Source: Galaxea fascicularis
Taxonomy: Eukaryota; Cnidaria; Anthozoa; Scleractinia; Euphylliidae
Length of the DNA: 64,000 nucleotides
Reading direction: 5' to 3'
NCBI GenBank assembly: GCA_948470475.1
Contig: OX419337.1
Span: forward strand, 6,152,074-6,216,073
In this document: in pieces, positions 27,838 to 40,900 of the stretch
Position numbering within the stretch: the stretch's first letter is position 1
How the letters are laid out: every line of letters starts with the position of its first letter
The notes under the pieces: model-generated
What the model saw: the letters and a program-made list of their open reading frames with translations, nothing else
Told to the model about the DNA's origin: nothing
Databases searched by the model: none
Program-made: the position numbers and the translations under genes

Positions 27838-28060
27838 TCAGCAAAGTTGAAATTTGGACCAAAATCCAAACGGGTCGACCCATGGTTGTGGTTCAAATTT
27901 TAAATTTGGTTTAAACTTTTCTTTTTTCAAGGAGGAGTATAGAAATTACGTTTAAGTGCTTCTAAAATCTCCGAAAACGATTTTTCTATTGTTATTTGAG
28001 CTGTGTGCAAGGTGTCAGCAAAGTTTAAAGTTTGACAAAAACTTAAACATGGGTTTAAGT
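27838..28060. repeat. degenerate right edge of the satellite array
   Basis: After the last good anchor at 27,761, recognisable satellite blocks continue with many substitutions: 'gtgcaagatttcagcaaag', 'caaacgggtcgacccatgg', then a still weaker unit with 'gttatttgagctgtgtgcaa' around 27,990-28,010. Similarity fades by about 28,060. Higher divergence at the edge is expected where unequal exchange no longer homogenises copies. Confidence 0.8.
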
Positions 28061-28876
28061 TGTATGACCCCGTCAATTAAAACAACAAAATAAGAGGCAC
28101 CCTTAGTTGAGGTTAAAGTTTTAACTTAAGTTAAAGCAACTGTGTAAAGAAATAGCTTGGTGTGGATTGAGTCACACTGTTTGTTGCGCTTCGGTTTCAG
28201 TTTCTGGATAAAATGATTTCAAAAACAAGAGAATCGAATTTATTCTGGCACTTTTTTTAACACTTTGAGAAAGTGCTGGAACTAACTCGATTTTTGTATT
28301 TTTTGAAATGCTGTTTTTTCATTCTCATCCCTTTTTTATACTGTAATATACGTATGACTCGTTAATGCAAGAGAAATAGGTTTATTGCCGGTTATACGAT
28401 ATTATGCTTCTGGAATTTTTACGTACGAAAATCTACTGCAAACTACAAACGTCTTTACCAAGAGTCACAACGTGACGATACAATCGAGTTTACTACATGA
28501 AGGATTCTCTTGTGTTGAGCCTTTAAACCCGAATATCAGCATATATGTTCTCCACACGATTCGCCATACAATTTTTATGGTGACGATGAGGAGAATTTGT
28601 TAAACAATCAAGACCTTTGTTACTTTGTCACTTCCTTTTTCTCACAACCTTTTATGTTTCACTGAGCAGTGTAACCATAAGGAGAAATTAAGCATTGGTC
28701 ACTCTTAAACGTCAAAGGGTTAAGATACAAGTGTCTATTTACTGGAAATCAGATCTTCTGTTGTCTAAAGCATCGCCTTATTGAAGGTCCACAGTTACTC
28801 TATTTAACAATTACATTAATATTATGAGCTCGAGATTTCTATCACGTAGAAATCGAGAGCGGATAATCTAATTGTT
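28061..28876. other. AT-rich stretch without a recognised gene
   Basis: I see no convincing coding exon. There is a short imperfect hairpin around 28,828-28,860 (ctcgagatttcta / tagaaatcgag). Open frames here are short and unlike known domains. Confidence 0.6.
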
Positions 28877-29074
28877 TTAGTATAAATCTACCAGTCGCTT
28901 AAAACTAAATAAGTAAATTATTTAAATTCTCCCCGCAGACACTTTGAAAACGCGAAGAAGCGGCCGCCATATTGTTGACAAACGCTACTCACTATCTATC
29001 ACAGAATAGATAGCGAGTAGCATAGCCAATCAGAGACCGCCATTCGTGATAGAACACTAGTAGATTTATACTAA
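28877..29074. mobile_element. small foldback element with central hairpin
   Basis: The outer arms TTAGTATAAATCTACCAGT (28,877-28,895) and its complement (29,056-29,074) match at 18 of 19 positions. The centre (28,984-29,021) is a second hairpin: 16-bp arms gctactcactatctat / atagatagcgagtagc with one mismatch and a 6-bp loop. A GC-rich 'cggccgccat' lies inside. It is MITE-like, with no coding capacity. No clear target duplication could be assigned. Confidence 0.6.
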
Positions 29075-29934
29075 TGGCGGTCAGTGCTGCGAACCACGTA
29101 TTGGAGGAGTCTCTGAATATTTTGGAGAAGTCAGCCACTATATGCATTATATCTGTATTTCAACTACATGTGATCTGGTGAGTAACTGAGTAGGCCACAA
29201 GAGCAGGGTTTGAAGAATCCAAATATATTCATTTCAAAGTACTACTAGTTTTTTAGTTTCTGATTACAAACTCTACTCTTGTGTCTTTCTCGTCACACCT
29301 AACTTGTGTTACATAGCAGTGGTAGCCTTTTCACGAGTAGGCTTAATTTCCAGTCCGATATCTTTGGCTTTCGCGGCGAAATTATTGTCAGCTGTATCGT
29401 TGTCTCCGGCGACAATGTCTGGAGTCAGTGTCTGCGATCTAACAAGGAAAAGAAAACAAAACGTTGTAGAGGCGCCCGATGAGAAAAGTTACCTTTGTGA
29501 TTGTTCAAAGGAATCTTAAAGCTATATTTGTCGGGTTGAAGACATATGTAGCGGTAAGGGCATTGTAGGCATAGATAGGGAGCTTTTAGGATAAATTATT
29601 TAAAGGGAGTAACTCTGAACTAAAATTGCTTCCTGTTCCCAAGCCTAGCAAGACCAGTCCGGTGCCGAGCATACCCCGTTTTATGAGAAAATTTAGAAAA
29701 AAAATGATTTATTTTGATGATGTTTGAGGCCCTTTTAACAGATATGCTACTGAAGTGATCTCAGGGGTCTTTAAGAATGTCAAAACGTCAGGGCACTCTG
29801 GCCCAACATAATCATCTACTCTCAAGAACAGTCAATGTCAACGACCACCCATGGCTAATTATCGGGACACTGACTCTTGCCGCACTTGTCTGGTCTATGG
29901 TTCTACTTAAAAGAAGTGAATAAAACCAAACGCC
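29075..29934. other. non-coding 3' flank of the minus-strand receptor gene
   Basis: No exon is recognised. A minus-strand AATAAA (plus tttatt, 29,708-29,713) lies about 220 bp past the stop codon at 29,935 and could be the polyadenylation signal of the receptor gene; this is inference. Confidence 0.45.
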
Positions 29935-30073
29935 TTACAAAGCATTTTGGATGATCTCATCGTCAGACTCCGCTTCCAGTGCATGGTTGTCCCTTGCGCC
30001 ATTCAAACTGGGCGTGTTTTCACCCAGATTACCAGGACATGCACCGCTAGTATCTGATTCGATGGGCTGGCAA
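29935..30073 (-). CDS. receptor last exon and stop
   Basis: 139 nt. 45 codons ending EAESDDEIIQNAL and TAA (29,935-29,937). The acceptor is TTACAG; it joins in frame to the preceding exon. Confidence 0.85.
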
Positions 30074-33000
30074 CTGTAACAAATTAATGTGTAAAATGAA
30101 TAAACAAATAAACAAGTAAAGTTATCCATTATAAGCTCTCGGCATTAACAAAGCCACGTCTGGAGGCTCAGAAGTTCGAGTAAATACTTAAGAAAAAACG
30201 TAAATGGCTTAATTACCAGATTTTTAAGCATGTTTCTGTTAGCTAATCAGCGGCAGTTCTGCTTTAAGGCGACCCTTACACGAGGACTATAATTTTCCCT
30301 AGAAAGTAGCAAACTCACAGAGATTCATTGTGTGCAAACCCCAATTGCTCTAGTGTCTGGTCATCCATCTCATCCAGCAGAGATAACTCCGTTTGTGTTT
30401 CTTGGTCACACATTTCTACCTTCACCTCCTCGTCGAGTTCCATTATTTCATTGCCATCAAAGTCCACTTTCCTGGCTTCGCCTTCTTCTTTCTTAAATCC
30501 CAGGTTGTCAAAATGTGGCCCTCTGCCATCAACCTCGTGGACTCCAACATCGATCTCATGGACGTCAACAGTGACTTTGTTGACCAAAGATCCACTTCCT
30601 TGGACGTTGGTATTTTTAAATCTGGAACCAATTCCGAGATCAACGTCGTGAATTTGGTTGTTTCTCCCTTTACCTTCCATTCGCTGGGACTTGGGACCGG
30701 GGTCCCGGTAAATTGCGTCGGCTCGCTCAATTTCGTTCATCTCAAAAGCCTCGTTGCCTTTTCCACCAGTGTGAGTCTGGATGGATGCCATGGCTAGCTC
30801 TCCGCGTTCCATCTTCACTTTGTCTTTGAGGTCTTCATCACTTAGCAAGTCTCCAGTGTCTTCCTGTAAATCGTGAACAGGCAGCAAGAGGCTCTCACAG
30901 CAAGTTGCGGACCAATGTGGGTGTTTAACCCACTGCCTAAGAAAACGCAGCACGTGTGCAAAGTATTCAACTGAAAAAAATGATGGAGGACGTGCGCAAT
31001 GAACTTCAAGACAAATGAACATGTTCCATGAGACTGATAGGGACACCTGCAAAGGGTTGAGCTAAACGACCCCGACACGGCTGTTTCTTATTGGGAAGGG
31101 GGAGGAGATACTCCCTTGCATAAGTGGTATATATATGTTAAGGATGTCGTTTTGGGTCATTTCAGTCTGGAAACGGCTAAACATTTTGAGCATTTGATCT
31201 GAAATTTGGTTTACAGTTGAGAACTAAATATCAGATGCAATTTGGCGATTCGTCTCTTTGACTTCGGTAGTGTGCCAGACGTAATTACACTAAGTCAAAG
31301 ACACTGACATGTAACGTCTACAGATCTTTTGACAATGGTATATTTCAAGTGGGGTGATGATTTGATGGTCTGGACTGCACAACCGCACCAAAAATCTCGA
31401 GAAGTGCCGTCCCCCGGACGCTATCATTTGTTACTCAGTGAAACAGTGAGCTTTCCAAGAAACAGGGCCTCCTTTAAGTACCTAAAAGGTGAACGTAGAT
31501 TTTGGCACAATGTAAGTACTTCTGTCAGTCTAGAAGAATACAAATCGAAATACAACATTGCACTCACGTGAAAGATTCATGAAGACGTCACATTCCGGTC
31601 TGTAAAATCACGTTTTAAGTAAAAGAAGCGCAAACCGAAACAATTAGAGAGCTACAGATTGAATGTTCTGCGCCTTAACGGAAAGTAACGTTCAAAGCAT
31701 CATAAAACACTGCTTGTGTCAAGAAGAACCGATGTATTACGAGCGTGCTTCCTTCCTGTCGGATAAGCTACAAACATGGACAAACGTGTTGACACATTTG
31801 AGCAAAACAAACGCTTTCTATCAGCGTCCATCCGTTATTGAAAAAAGTCTTTTCTGTCGATAGTCAACCCCCTCCCATTTTTCAATGTTGAAGTACGCTC
31901 CGTGGACACTGTCACGTGATTTCAACATTGAAAAGGAGGAAGGGGGTCAAAATGTGAGAATTTGAAATTGGGAAACTCACATGTTTAACGAAAAAGGTTT
32001 TTTTTGGCTAGTGTCTCAACTACTTTTGTCCATGATTGTAAATAATCAACATATTTTGAATAACTAATTTTACTATAGCACAGAGGCAATTTATGGCTTG
32101 ATTCTCTGATTCCTAAGAAACAAGAAAAAGTTTTCGATGTTTAAATTTGATTAGCATTTGGCTCTTTAGACCTTAAAGTATTATGTCTTTTATCTTTTGT
32201 ATTCTGTATTCTGAGTATATGGGGGAACAACTTGACGTCTCCATCAAAAGTAATCACACTTAGACTTAATTTCCCGTTAATATTGCCCAACAGATAAAAC
32301 TGAAGACTACTCCATCCCCTTACCTATGAGCTGCCCGATCACCAATGTGTTGGCTCCAATGACCGTTATCTTGAAAATAACTGTGTCCAAAAGTGGATCT
32401 TCAGCTGGGGGACGATTTTCTGCAGGAATTCTACTTACAGCTCCGATGGCCAGATTAACAAAGGTTACCGAAAGAGCAGAAACCATCAGCTTGTTCTCAA
32501 AAAGGTCCTGAATAGGAGCAGTGTAAGCGAAGAGCATTCCATACAGCGCGGCAAGGACGCATGTCATGCCAACAGTTGCCCTGGATTCTTGTCCCACAAG
32601 GATCAGCCCGGAGGTTAGGGCTATCTAGAAATGAAGACATGAGTTGTACTGTCTGTGTTTACACGTGCTAGAGCGAGAAGTCTCACTTCTGGACCACTGA
32701 CTGTGGCGAAATTAACTGATTCTCTTTTTATGGTGATATTAATCAAGACAAATTTCAGGGGATAAAATTACCCTTACCCAGAGTAATAACCGGACCAATT
32801 GCTCAAACTCACAACAACACTACTTCAAAGAAGGCAAACAGCGCGGTGAAAGGTTACCTTGCGCATCATTTCGATCACTTCCCAGTACCACGTCTTTGTT
32901 CTGTAATTTTCATACAAGAAACGGAGTCCGGTGACCATTTCTTTGTTTTCCTGAGGAGCTAAGTACCTTCTGCTATCTGTTGATCCCAGAAACGCCCGCC

Positions 33001-34982
33001 GTTCTTTCCAGAGAACAATAATGCAGAAAGCAGGGAGACCAAAGATGTAGATGAGATTTACATACGCCCCAATCAGCAACAAGTGGTACCTGCTGCCATG
33101 GCACTTAATGCCATAATCCGCCTTCAAATAATTGTCACAGAGTGTCTCTTCCTTGTCTAGGCACAACCGTCGGCAGGCGGGCGGCAAGACATTGGCTGTC
33201 TTGGAACACGTGCTGAGGTAAGTCACAAACAGGAAGAAGAAAAGATTTCTGTAGATCAGCTCCTTGGAGCGTGACACTTTCTTTGCTTTTTCGGCTTCGC
33301 TCAAGCCTCCACTGGACCAGATCATCAGCTTACGTATCCAATAAATCGCAAAGAACAGGGCAATAACGGCCGCGTTCAGTCCCATAGCCGCAAACAAACT
33401 GCCAAAGGCGTCAACCTGAAAAAATAAAACATTTGAATAAGTAAAAGGACTTCGCTGTTACCTGGGGTAATTTTTGGGTGAGACAGTACCGAATACTCTC
33501 CGTTCCCTCTGGACAGCTAATACGTCTACGAGAAAAAAAGGTGAGCGTGAGTCAAATCTACACTATTGAACAGTCCTATCTCGTCCTATCTCGTAACGCT
33601 GTTCATTAATAGACTCTTTCGGGTGACTCTGACAGTACAGACTTCCAAGATGTGAAGGCATTTAAATGAAAGCTTAACTATCGATAAGCGGTTTCCTGCA
33701 GCATTAGCTACTTTTCCATATGGCTCTTGTGCAGACAAACCCATCATAGATTATTTAAGTTAAGACTATTGAGCTTAAGATGTTGAAGTCATTCCAAATT
33801 AATAACATTTTAGAGCCTATAAGTTCATCACAATGGCGTACCTTCAACCTTGGTATGAGGCAGTGCATAGGAGCAATTTGAAGGAAATTCAGCTGGAGTA
33901 TTTCCGAGTACTTAGCAATTTCATCCAGAGCATCAGGCCAACTGACAAACGAAAACGCTTCTAACAAACCATAGGTAACCTGAAAAAACCATAGAAGAAT
34001 AAGGAATAGTGTCTACAGTGAAACCTGTATTAAGCGGTCACCCCTCTCTCTCGCCCCCCCCCCCCCACCTCCGCCCCCCAGCAAACCTTTCCCCCCTTTC
34101 TCAACCTCATCATGGCAATCAGTATTTTTTTTATCATAATTCCCTCCACAATCTTCTTCCCCTCCCACTAGGAGACACCTTACCTATACATGTTACCTGA
34201 TGAATTCCAGTGATGATCTCCACTGATATTTACCCCATGCTCTGCCAACAGCTTCACCTTCACTTCTTCTCCTACAAACCCTCCATGTCACATGTCTCCC
34301 TCGCACCTCTCCCGTTTCTTCTATCATATCATTATCCCTCACAGTCTTCTCCCTTTACGATCAAGAGGCACGCTGTTAATTCATTTTACCTGGTAAAAGC
34401 CGATGATGATCTTGAGTCGGGCAAAAACGATGTCGATCAAAGCCCGTCCTTCGTTTTCCTTTACTTTCTTTTTGCTGTACCACATTACAACAGCTGCTAT
34501 GAACAGCAACGATGCCACAATGATTCCCAACTGGAGAGCGACCTGCTGTTTTGTCGGGCATTTTTTGCACGATTGAATCTGTTTGTAATATCCGTGACTG
34601 CAAATTCCACAGACTGGTCCTTCGTAGCCTGGTACACAAGGATTATCGAGGGACTTTATGCCGCCTACGCAAGACCTTCAAAACATGCGGCAATGTTATA
34701 ATTCCACTGCACTTGTAGTATAGTTTTACACAAGACCATTTGCATGGTTATTTTCGGCTTACGTTGATGCAAACATACATACATTGTTTATTCGGTGTCT
34801 TGCACTTCCCACATCGACATACCTCCAAATAAATTTACGTCTCACAATTTTATAGCTTTAAGGATTAACAATATTTTTCCATCACTTCATAGCAATCATG
34901 TATGTCCAAACATGCGTCACCTGTGGTTCTCTAAATTAACACGAGATTGTTGGCCTAGTCATTCTAAGCAGTTACTATAATC

Positions 34983-35016
<34 letters not shown>

Positions 35017-37885
35017 TTTCGCGTGGACATTTGGTAGGCCTTGGAATTGCGTAGGTGAAGTCTATAAACGTTTTACCGAGGCCTTCCTCATAAGCTGGAA
35101 CGGGGTGGTTGAGATTAGACGTGAAATTTCTGTATCGATCCTTGTGTGTGCCATTTTGCCAAGCCCACCAATAGCCAGGCTTCAAGTTAAGGTAATCACC
35201 TTTACAGTCCAAGCCATCTTCGTCGCATTCCCAACACTTCCCGAAAATATTTGTGCGATAAAATCCGTCCAAACAGTTGCACGCTAAGAGTCCAGCCATG
35301 GCTTCCGTATTTGTACCTTAACATAAAAAGAAAGTCATTAATAATGGTGATAAGGAATATAAATAATCCCATAAAAGCTCCATTGGAAATGGAAATGAAC
35401 AGTCATATGACTGTTGGCTCTGTGGTCTCAGAACAGACCAAAAGGGCTTAGAGATTTGAAGTGGCTTATCCATGGTAACCACGCTTTGAACGAACCTCGA
35501 GGACACGCCCTACAGTTCTTGGTTCTTCTTCCTGGTTGTTTTTCCAGTGAGACAAATGCACCAATCGGGCACGTTTGACACTCTTTGGCTACATAGCTAA
35601 CACTGTCAGAGATGAAACCACCTATAGAGAAAGAGAAAAAATCTAAGTTAAATCATCAATATAATTAACAGTCATTCCCGTCCAAAACCACTTCTAAATA
35701 ATCTAATAATCCTATTTATTCGCCCGGCCACTTTTTTTCTTCTAATAATATTTTTCATACGCACGCGCAGAAAATGTGAATTCCGACTGATCTCATCACT
35801 GACTAACTTGCACTCACTCTATTCAGCAAGATCTGAAAATAGTGTGTTCACATGACGTTGGAGGAGCAAAACAAAGGAACGGCGGCCATGTTGGAGGATT
35901 AAACCAGTCCTCTGGGAATTGAAATCTTTCTTTATGCAAAATCTGCCTTTTGTTTCAAAAGTCCAATATGGCCGATGGTCACACGACTGAACACCCGCAA
36001 AAGGAAGCTAGCTAAGTGAAAAGAGTGTGTGCGAATGACGTCACGGCTGTCACGTTGAAGGAGCGAAAAAAAGGAACGGTTGCCACGTTGGAGGAGTAAG
36101 CCGGTCGTCTGAGAATTAAACTCTATTTTAATGTAACTTAAATCTATCTTTTAACCAATATATATAGCTGTTGGTGTTGTGAGCGAACACTCTATAGCAT
36201 ATGGTTTGCATTCTTCAATAGTCCCAGGTTAGAAAGGGTGATAATTTTATCCTCGTCTAGTCGTTTGGGGCTATGAAATATTTTCCATTAAAGGTGCCTC
36301 TATCCTTTGTTTGCACGTCAAAACGATTTAGCCTTGTCGCACGAACTACGTAAGACAAACTGTTTTAACTTCCATTTTGGACGCAGTCGCAACACCAATT
36401 AAACGCGGTTTTGCCGATTGAAAAACCCTCCAGGATTTGAACGTTAAGACGGACAGATAGTTGCTTTGAAGAATAACTCCAAATTTCAGAAAAACATCGG
36501 CAACCACCCTACAGGATGGAATGGAACGAACGCACTCTTATGCCCAATTATATCTAGTTCATTTTTGTTTCATGAAAGCGGGTTAAATACCTGGAGGACA
36601 TTCAACACATCCTTTATCTTTCAGAGAATAGGTTCCTTCAGGGCAGGGTAGCAGCTTAAAATGTTGCGTCGCATTCGTCTGATGTGTCTGGACGTGGTAA
36701 GTCGTGAACCCGAGATCCAGGAAGGTGGACACAAAGGACAAATCAGCTCTTTCGTAAGACTTCGCCACGATTTCAATCTCTTCGGTCTCGTTGTAGGCAG
36801 GATTCCTGGATTAAAAGTGTATGTAAAAACGCAACAAATCGTAAGAGATTTGAAGACTTATCTGGAATAAGCCCTGAGTCACTGTGGATGCTAAGAGAAA
36901 ACTCCTGACAAAAACGATTATAACGCCTGGCCGTAAAACGATACTTTCAGATCGTTCGTCGTAATTGTGTTTTTAAATGCGCTTTACGAAGTGTTTTAAC
37001 CACCTCTGTGTTCAATAGTCGGTTCAGTTTAGAGCGCATCCATGGTAACGTAACCCATGAATCACATTGGCACATTAGTTACAGCATTGTTTCACAGGAA
37101 CAAAGTATAAACCATCTTGAAAAACTGGGATACACAAAGCATCAGTCTAGCTCTTGAGTTTGTGATTAGTCTCTCAAGGTCTGTTGAAACAAACGGAGCT
37201 ACATAATTTCCTGCTGCTGACTAGTCTTATTATTGTGCATAGAGAGTTCCTTCCGGCATTATTTTGCACAGCATTTAAATTTGCTGGTTGACCAATATTG
37301 GAACGTTAAGCACGCTCTGTTCTGCTTTGTTAATTGATCTTTTTGCCAATACATTTTGTTAGACAAGCATATTGCTTTCCGGCTAAAACATCGTATTTCA
37401 ACAAATGTTGGATGTTGTGTACAACACCGTATTTATTATGACTGTACAAACAAGACCCATTGAGCAAAATCTTCCCTACTGTATCTTTTTTAGGAATTTG
37501 TTGTCAAAATTGGACCTCTGGCGTTGAAGAATCTTTAGGGCTCAAATATGAAGGGATACACTTACAGATATATTTTGATGCGATCCTCGCCTTTCGTTGT
37601 GTAATATCTCACTGTGGCTACCAGATCATCATTAAGAGTACTAAACGGACACAAAAATCGAGTAATAAATCTTAAATAGACATTTCAAGCTACCTGTTTG
37701 CTTATTTGGACTGAGTCGAAGGTCGGAAGTTTAGTTCCATAACAATCCTCTGTTTTTCCAAGCAACCAGTTCAAAACTTGCAAACAACAATGACGTTAAA
37801 CGTAGAACCAAAAAGGGTGGGTGAGTGGCCTGGGGTTATGTGTTATGACTTAACAATATTCACTGATAGGCCAGACTTAATACGA

Positions 37886-37918
<33 letters not shown>

Positions 37919-40900
37919 TTATAATCCGTGTCAGTGTATTTAGTTATACTATGCCTAACTTAGGACGCTTATCTGAAAAGTCTACATTTCGCATTCGTGC
38001 CTTGAACGCTTTGACTGGGGTTTGGCATGTCGGTCCTGAGCTCATTACTAAGTTTCCACCAAATAAATGGGTCGTGGTATCCCAGTGAATGCTTTCCGTA
38101 ATATATAATGTTCAAATGAGTCCGTATAGTGAGAGAGCCTGAGAGCCCTTAATCTTAAATAGCTGAGATAGACAGCATGGTACAAGCTTACTATAGAGCA
38201 GTTTCAATGTATCAGTCGGGATCTAAAACACGAGAAATTGCTTTGGGCAATCCAGACAGGTGTAACACAACAGGCAATTCAATCTATTCAGAGCAAACAT
38301 ATAGAATCGGCTACAGGTTTTGGAAAATGGGCTCAACTTCCATAAGACTGATTTTGGTTTATTTTCTCATTGGTTGAAAAAAGTAAGGCACGTTTTCCAA
38401 ATCAATCACAAAACCCATACCACTGCTACGCAACTCAACACGATGTCAGCCATCTTAACACGCGAAGTTTAAACTGTGCTAAAATAATTCACTGCAAGTT
38501 AACGTGGCTGAACCAGAAATTGCCCTTTTTACCCACGTGTGTGTATATCTTCGATCGTTGTCTTATCCGAAAACGGCTCAACCGTCAGAAGACCCAATCA
38601 AATCCGCTAAACACTGAGGACGAATCAGTGTTTGCTCTTCAAACAAACGCAATCGCGCAGGAATTGGCCTCGAATCCCTCAGTTTGCCCCTGAGTGGCCA
38701 CGTGACTTAATAACTATTTTCCACTCCAATATGGCGCCTGCAAAGATGGCGGACATCGTCAATACGTGATGTTGTAAATGGAGTTCACTCCACTTATTAT
38801 GGATATTGGTTTGATACATTACATGTCAGAATAGTGGTTGTGAAGGTCATGGAAAGAGTAAAGATTCAGCTCTGGAACCCAAGTTCGAATCATGTACCTG
38901 AAAAATAACGTATAAAAAAACCCTCTCGTTTATTGTTCACTTTTCTCAACAGGCTGAAAATTACTCTATGACGGACGACTCCAAGTCTAGAAGAAAATTG
39001 ATCTTACACTGTTAAAAATAACGTCGTTTTTCTGTCAAACCATGGCCAAAATAACCAGCTTTTCGTCACGCTTTGTATTTTTTTTTTAATTTTCGGCGCG
39101 CTGCCATTTTGGAAGAGTTTAAAGTCAAAGGGTTGCCCAATGGTAACAGCATAAAATTCAAACTGGCGACGATCGAGAGGAATTAGGCACCACTCCCATT
39201 TTAATGACCTCATCTTACGCACGGAGGGACTTCATAAATGGTTGATGAACTTCAACCTATTTCAAGGCAAATGGGACTGACTGGCACTAAAATTGCTGGA
39301 ACCGGAAATGCGATTGAGCCTTTCAGGTACACAAGATTCGACCATACGTATAATACAGTAAAAGATTGGCGGTAAGCACAAGTTTTCAAGCCTCGTGCAT
39401 TTCCCTGGCTGTGCCAAACAAATCTTATTTCCAGGCACTGTTGCTTCATTCCTAGTAAAAGGGAGATACGAGAGGGATATCAGCAGAAAACCGATTTAAA
39501 AGTGGTTTCACAAAGTACCAGCATAGACCGTTAACCCACCGACCACCCCTCCCCCCCTCCTTCCCTTCCCCTTCCCGGATTTTCTCCTCCGTACTTCCTA
39601 ATGTTGAGAACCTTCCGTAGTCATAGTGGAGGGGTAGGGTTGTGGGAGCAAAAGAGCAGGGAGTTAGAGCCAGGAGCCCGGCACTTGCGCCATGATTATT
39701 ATTGTGACGAAACTTGTTAATGGTACTTACACTTTCATTCCGCCTTTTGGACTCTCGCTGACAGCACCGAAACCAAATGCTTTACTTTGGACTTCCGTTA
39801 TTACATTATCAGACAACATTCTTTGGTACAAAAAGGAACATAATACAATCTAATTAGCATGCAGGTCCTTTATTGTTGTTTATTGTCTGATATTCACCCT
39901 CCGACGATGTACTATATGACGCATTTCGTTCGTTAACTGCGCACGGAGATTAACCGTTGGCTTAATGTGTACGCATGGCATTGTACTACATAATGCCCCA
40001 ACACCATGATGATAATGGGAGTGGTTACTCACTCATTTTTTCCATGAAACTTCATGCCTTGTTTGTGGGTAAATTGCGCTTCCCGGCGACGTTCCCTTTC
40101 TTGAGGCGCAGGCCGCTAGGAAGGTACACTCTCCAACAGATATAGAAACTGACTTCAAGATTTTATCTCGGTGTCCAGAACAGGAAACCCAATATAAAAC
40201 TCTTACTTTGCTTCTTTCGAAGAGGAGCCAGTCGTTGATAATGATGTAATCACTATGTTCATTTTGCATCAGTGTGTGCTCCGTACCCCCACGAACACTG
40301 CTCGTGCATTTCACGGAATAGGAAACACTATCTCTTTAAATAAATAAGTAAAATAAACAATTTCTACTTACAAGATTTCAATCCGTCGATGTCTGAAGAA
40401 TGCCTCCTTTGGAATGATGGTTATGTTGTTGTAGTTCAGTAATCTAAACGATTAAACGTCATATAAATATACTTACTAAAGTAATGAAAAACGCGCTGAG
40501 TGCATTGTTGAGTTATGTAAGCAGGCGGGAATTATTAAGAACACGAGAGAAATTCCCAAGTACTTGTGTCAAACAGTGTTGCACTGTTAACAACTTTGAT
40601 AAGAGGGGGAGGGGGAGGGAAAGCGGAAGATCATGAAAACATCATTAAAGGCTAAATGACGTACAGTGTCTCAAGTATTTTAGTAACTCGTTGTAGCTGT
40701 TGTTATCTTAACAATTTATGAGGATAAAGTGTTTTTATTCCTTGATTTCACTCACGTGACAAGGCGGCCATTTTGGTGGTCAAAACAATACAATTTTGTT
40801 TTGCAGAATTTGCATAAAAATAAAGTTAGTTCCCAGCGTAGGGACAGACCGTTATTATTGACCACCAACATGGCCGCCATAACGTCTCATGCGATCCAGC

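Larger units (their letters stand above)
1..28060. repeat. 177-bp satellite tandem array with higher-order structure
   Basis: The anchor 'cctagaaatcatg' recurs every 177 bp. Counting from 500 to 27,761 gives 27,261 bp, or 154 periods with a net indel of only 3 bp; with the partial ends there are about 157 monomers. The array continues past the left edge. Neighbouring copies differ by few substitutions, and shared diagnostic variants recur at multiples of 177 (885, 1,770, 2,301, 3,009 bp), so blocks of 5, 10, 13 and 17 monomers have been copied. The consensus is AT-rich and contains no CpG. The plus frame carries a TAA in almost every monomer, so short open frames here are chance products, not genes. 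The 177-bp length is close to nucleosomal and typical of centromeric or heterochromatic satellites, but location and function are inference. Confidence 0.97.

Noticed and set aside
1..28060. CRISPR-like or protein-coding tandem repeat
   Set aside because: There are no unique spacers between repeats, and the frames carry regular stops; it is a eukaryotic satellite.
30328..30797. Plus-strand open frames over the receptor tail
   Set aside because: They are antisense shadows of the minus-strand cytoplasmic-tail exon, which joins in phase to its neighbours.
38860..38895. tRNA T-arm-like 'aagttcgaatc'
   Set aside because: No matching acceptor stem or anticodon arm could be drawn around it; at most a tRNA-derived SINE scrap.
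38823..38897. Minus-strand 75-nt phase-2 exon candidate (VYMIRTWVPELNLY)
   Set aside because: The acceptor is good but the donor GTAATG is weak, and the sequence matches no neighbouring domain. The exons on either side join well without it.
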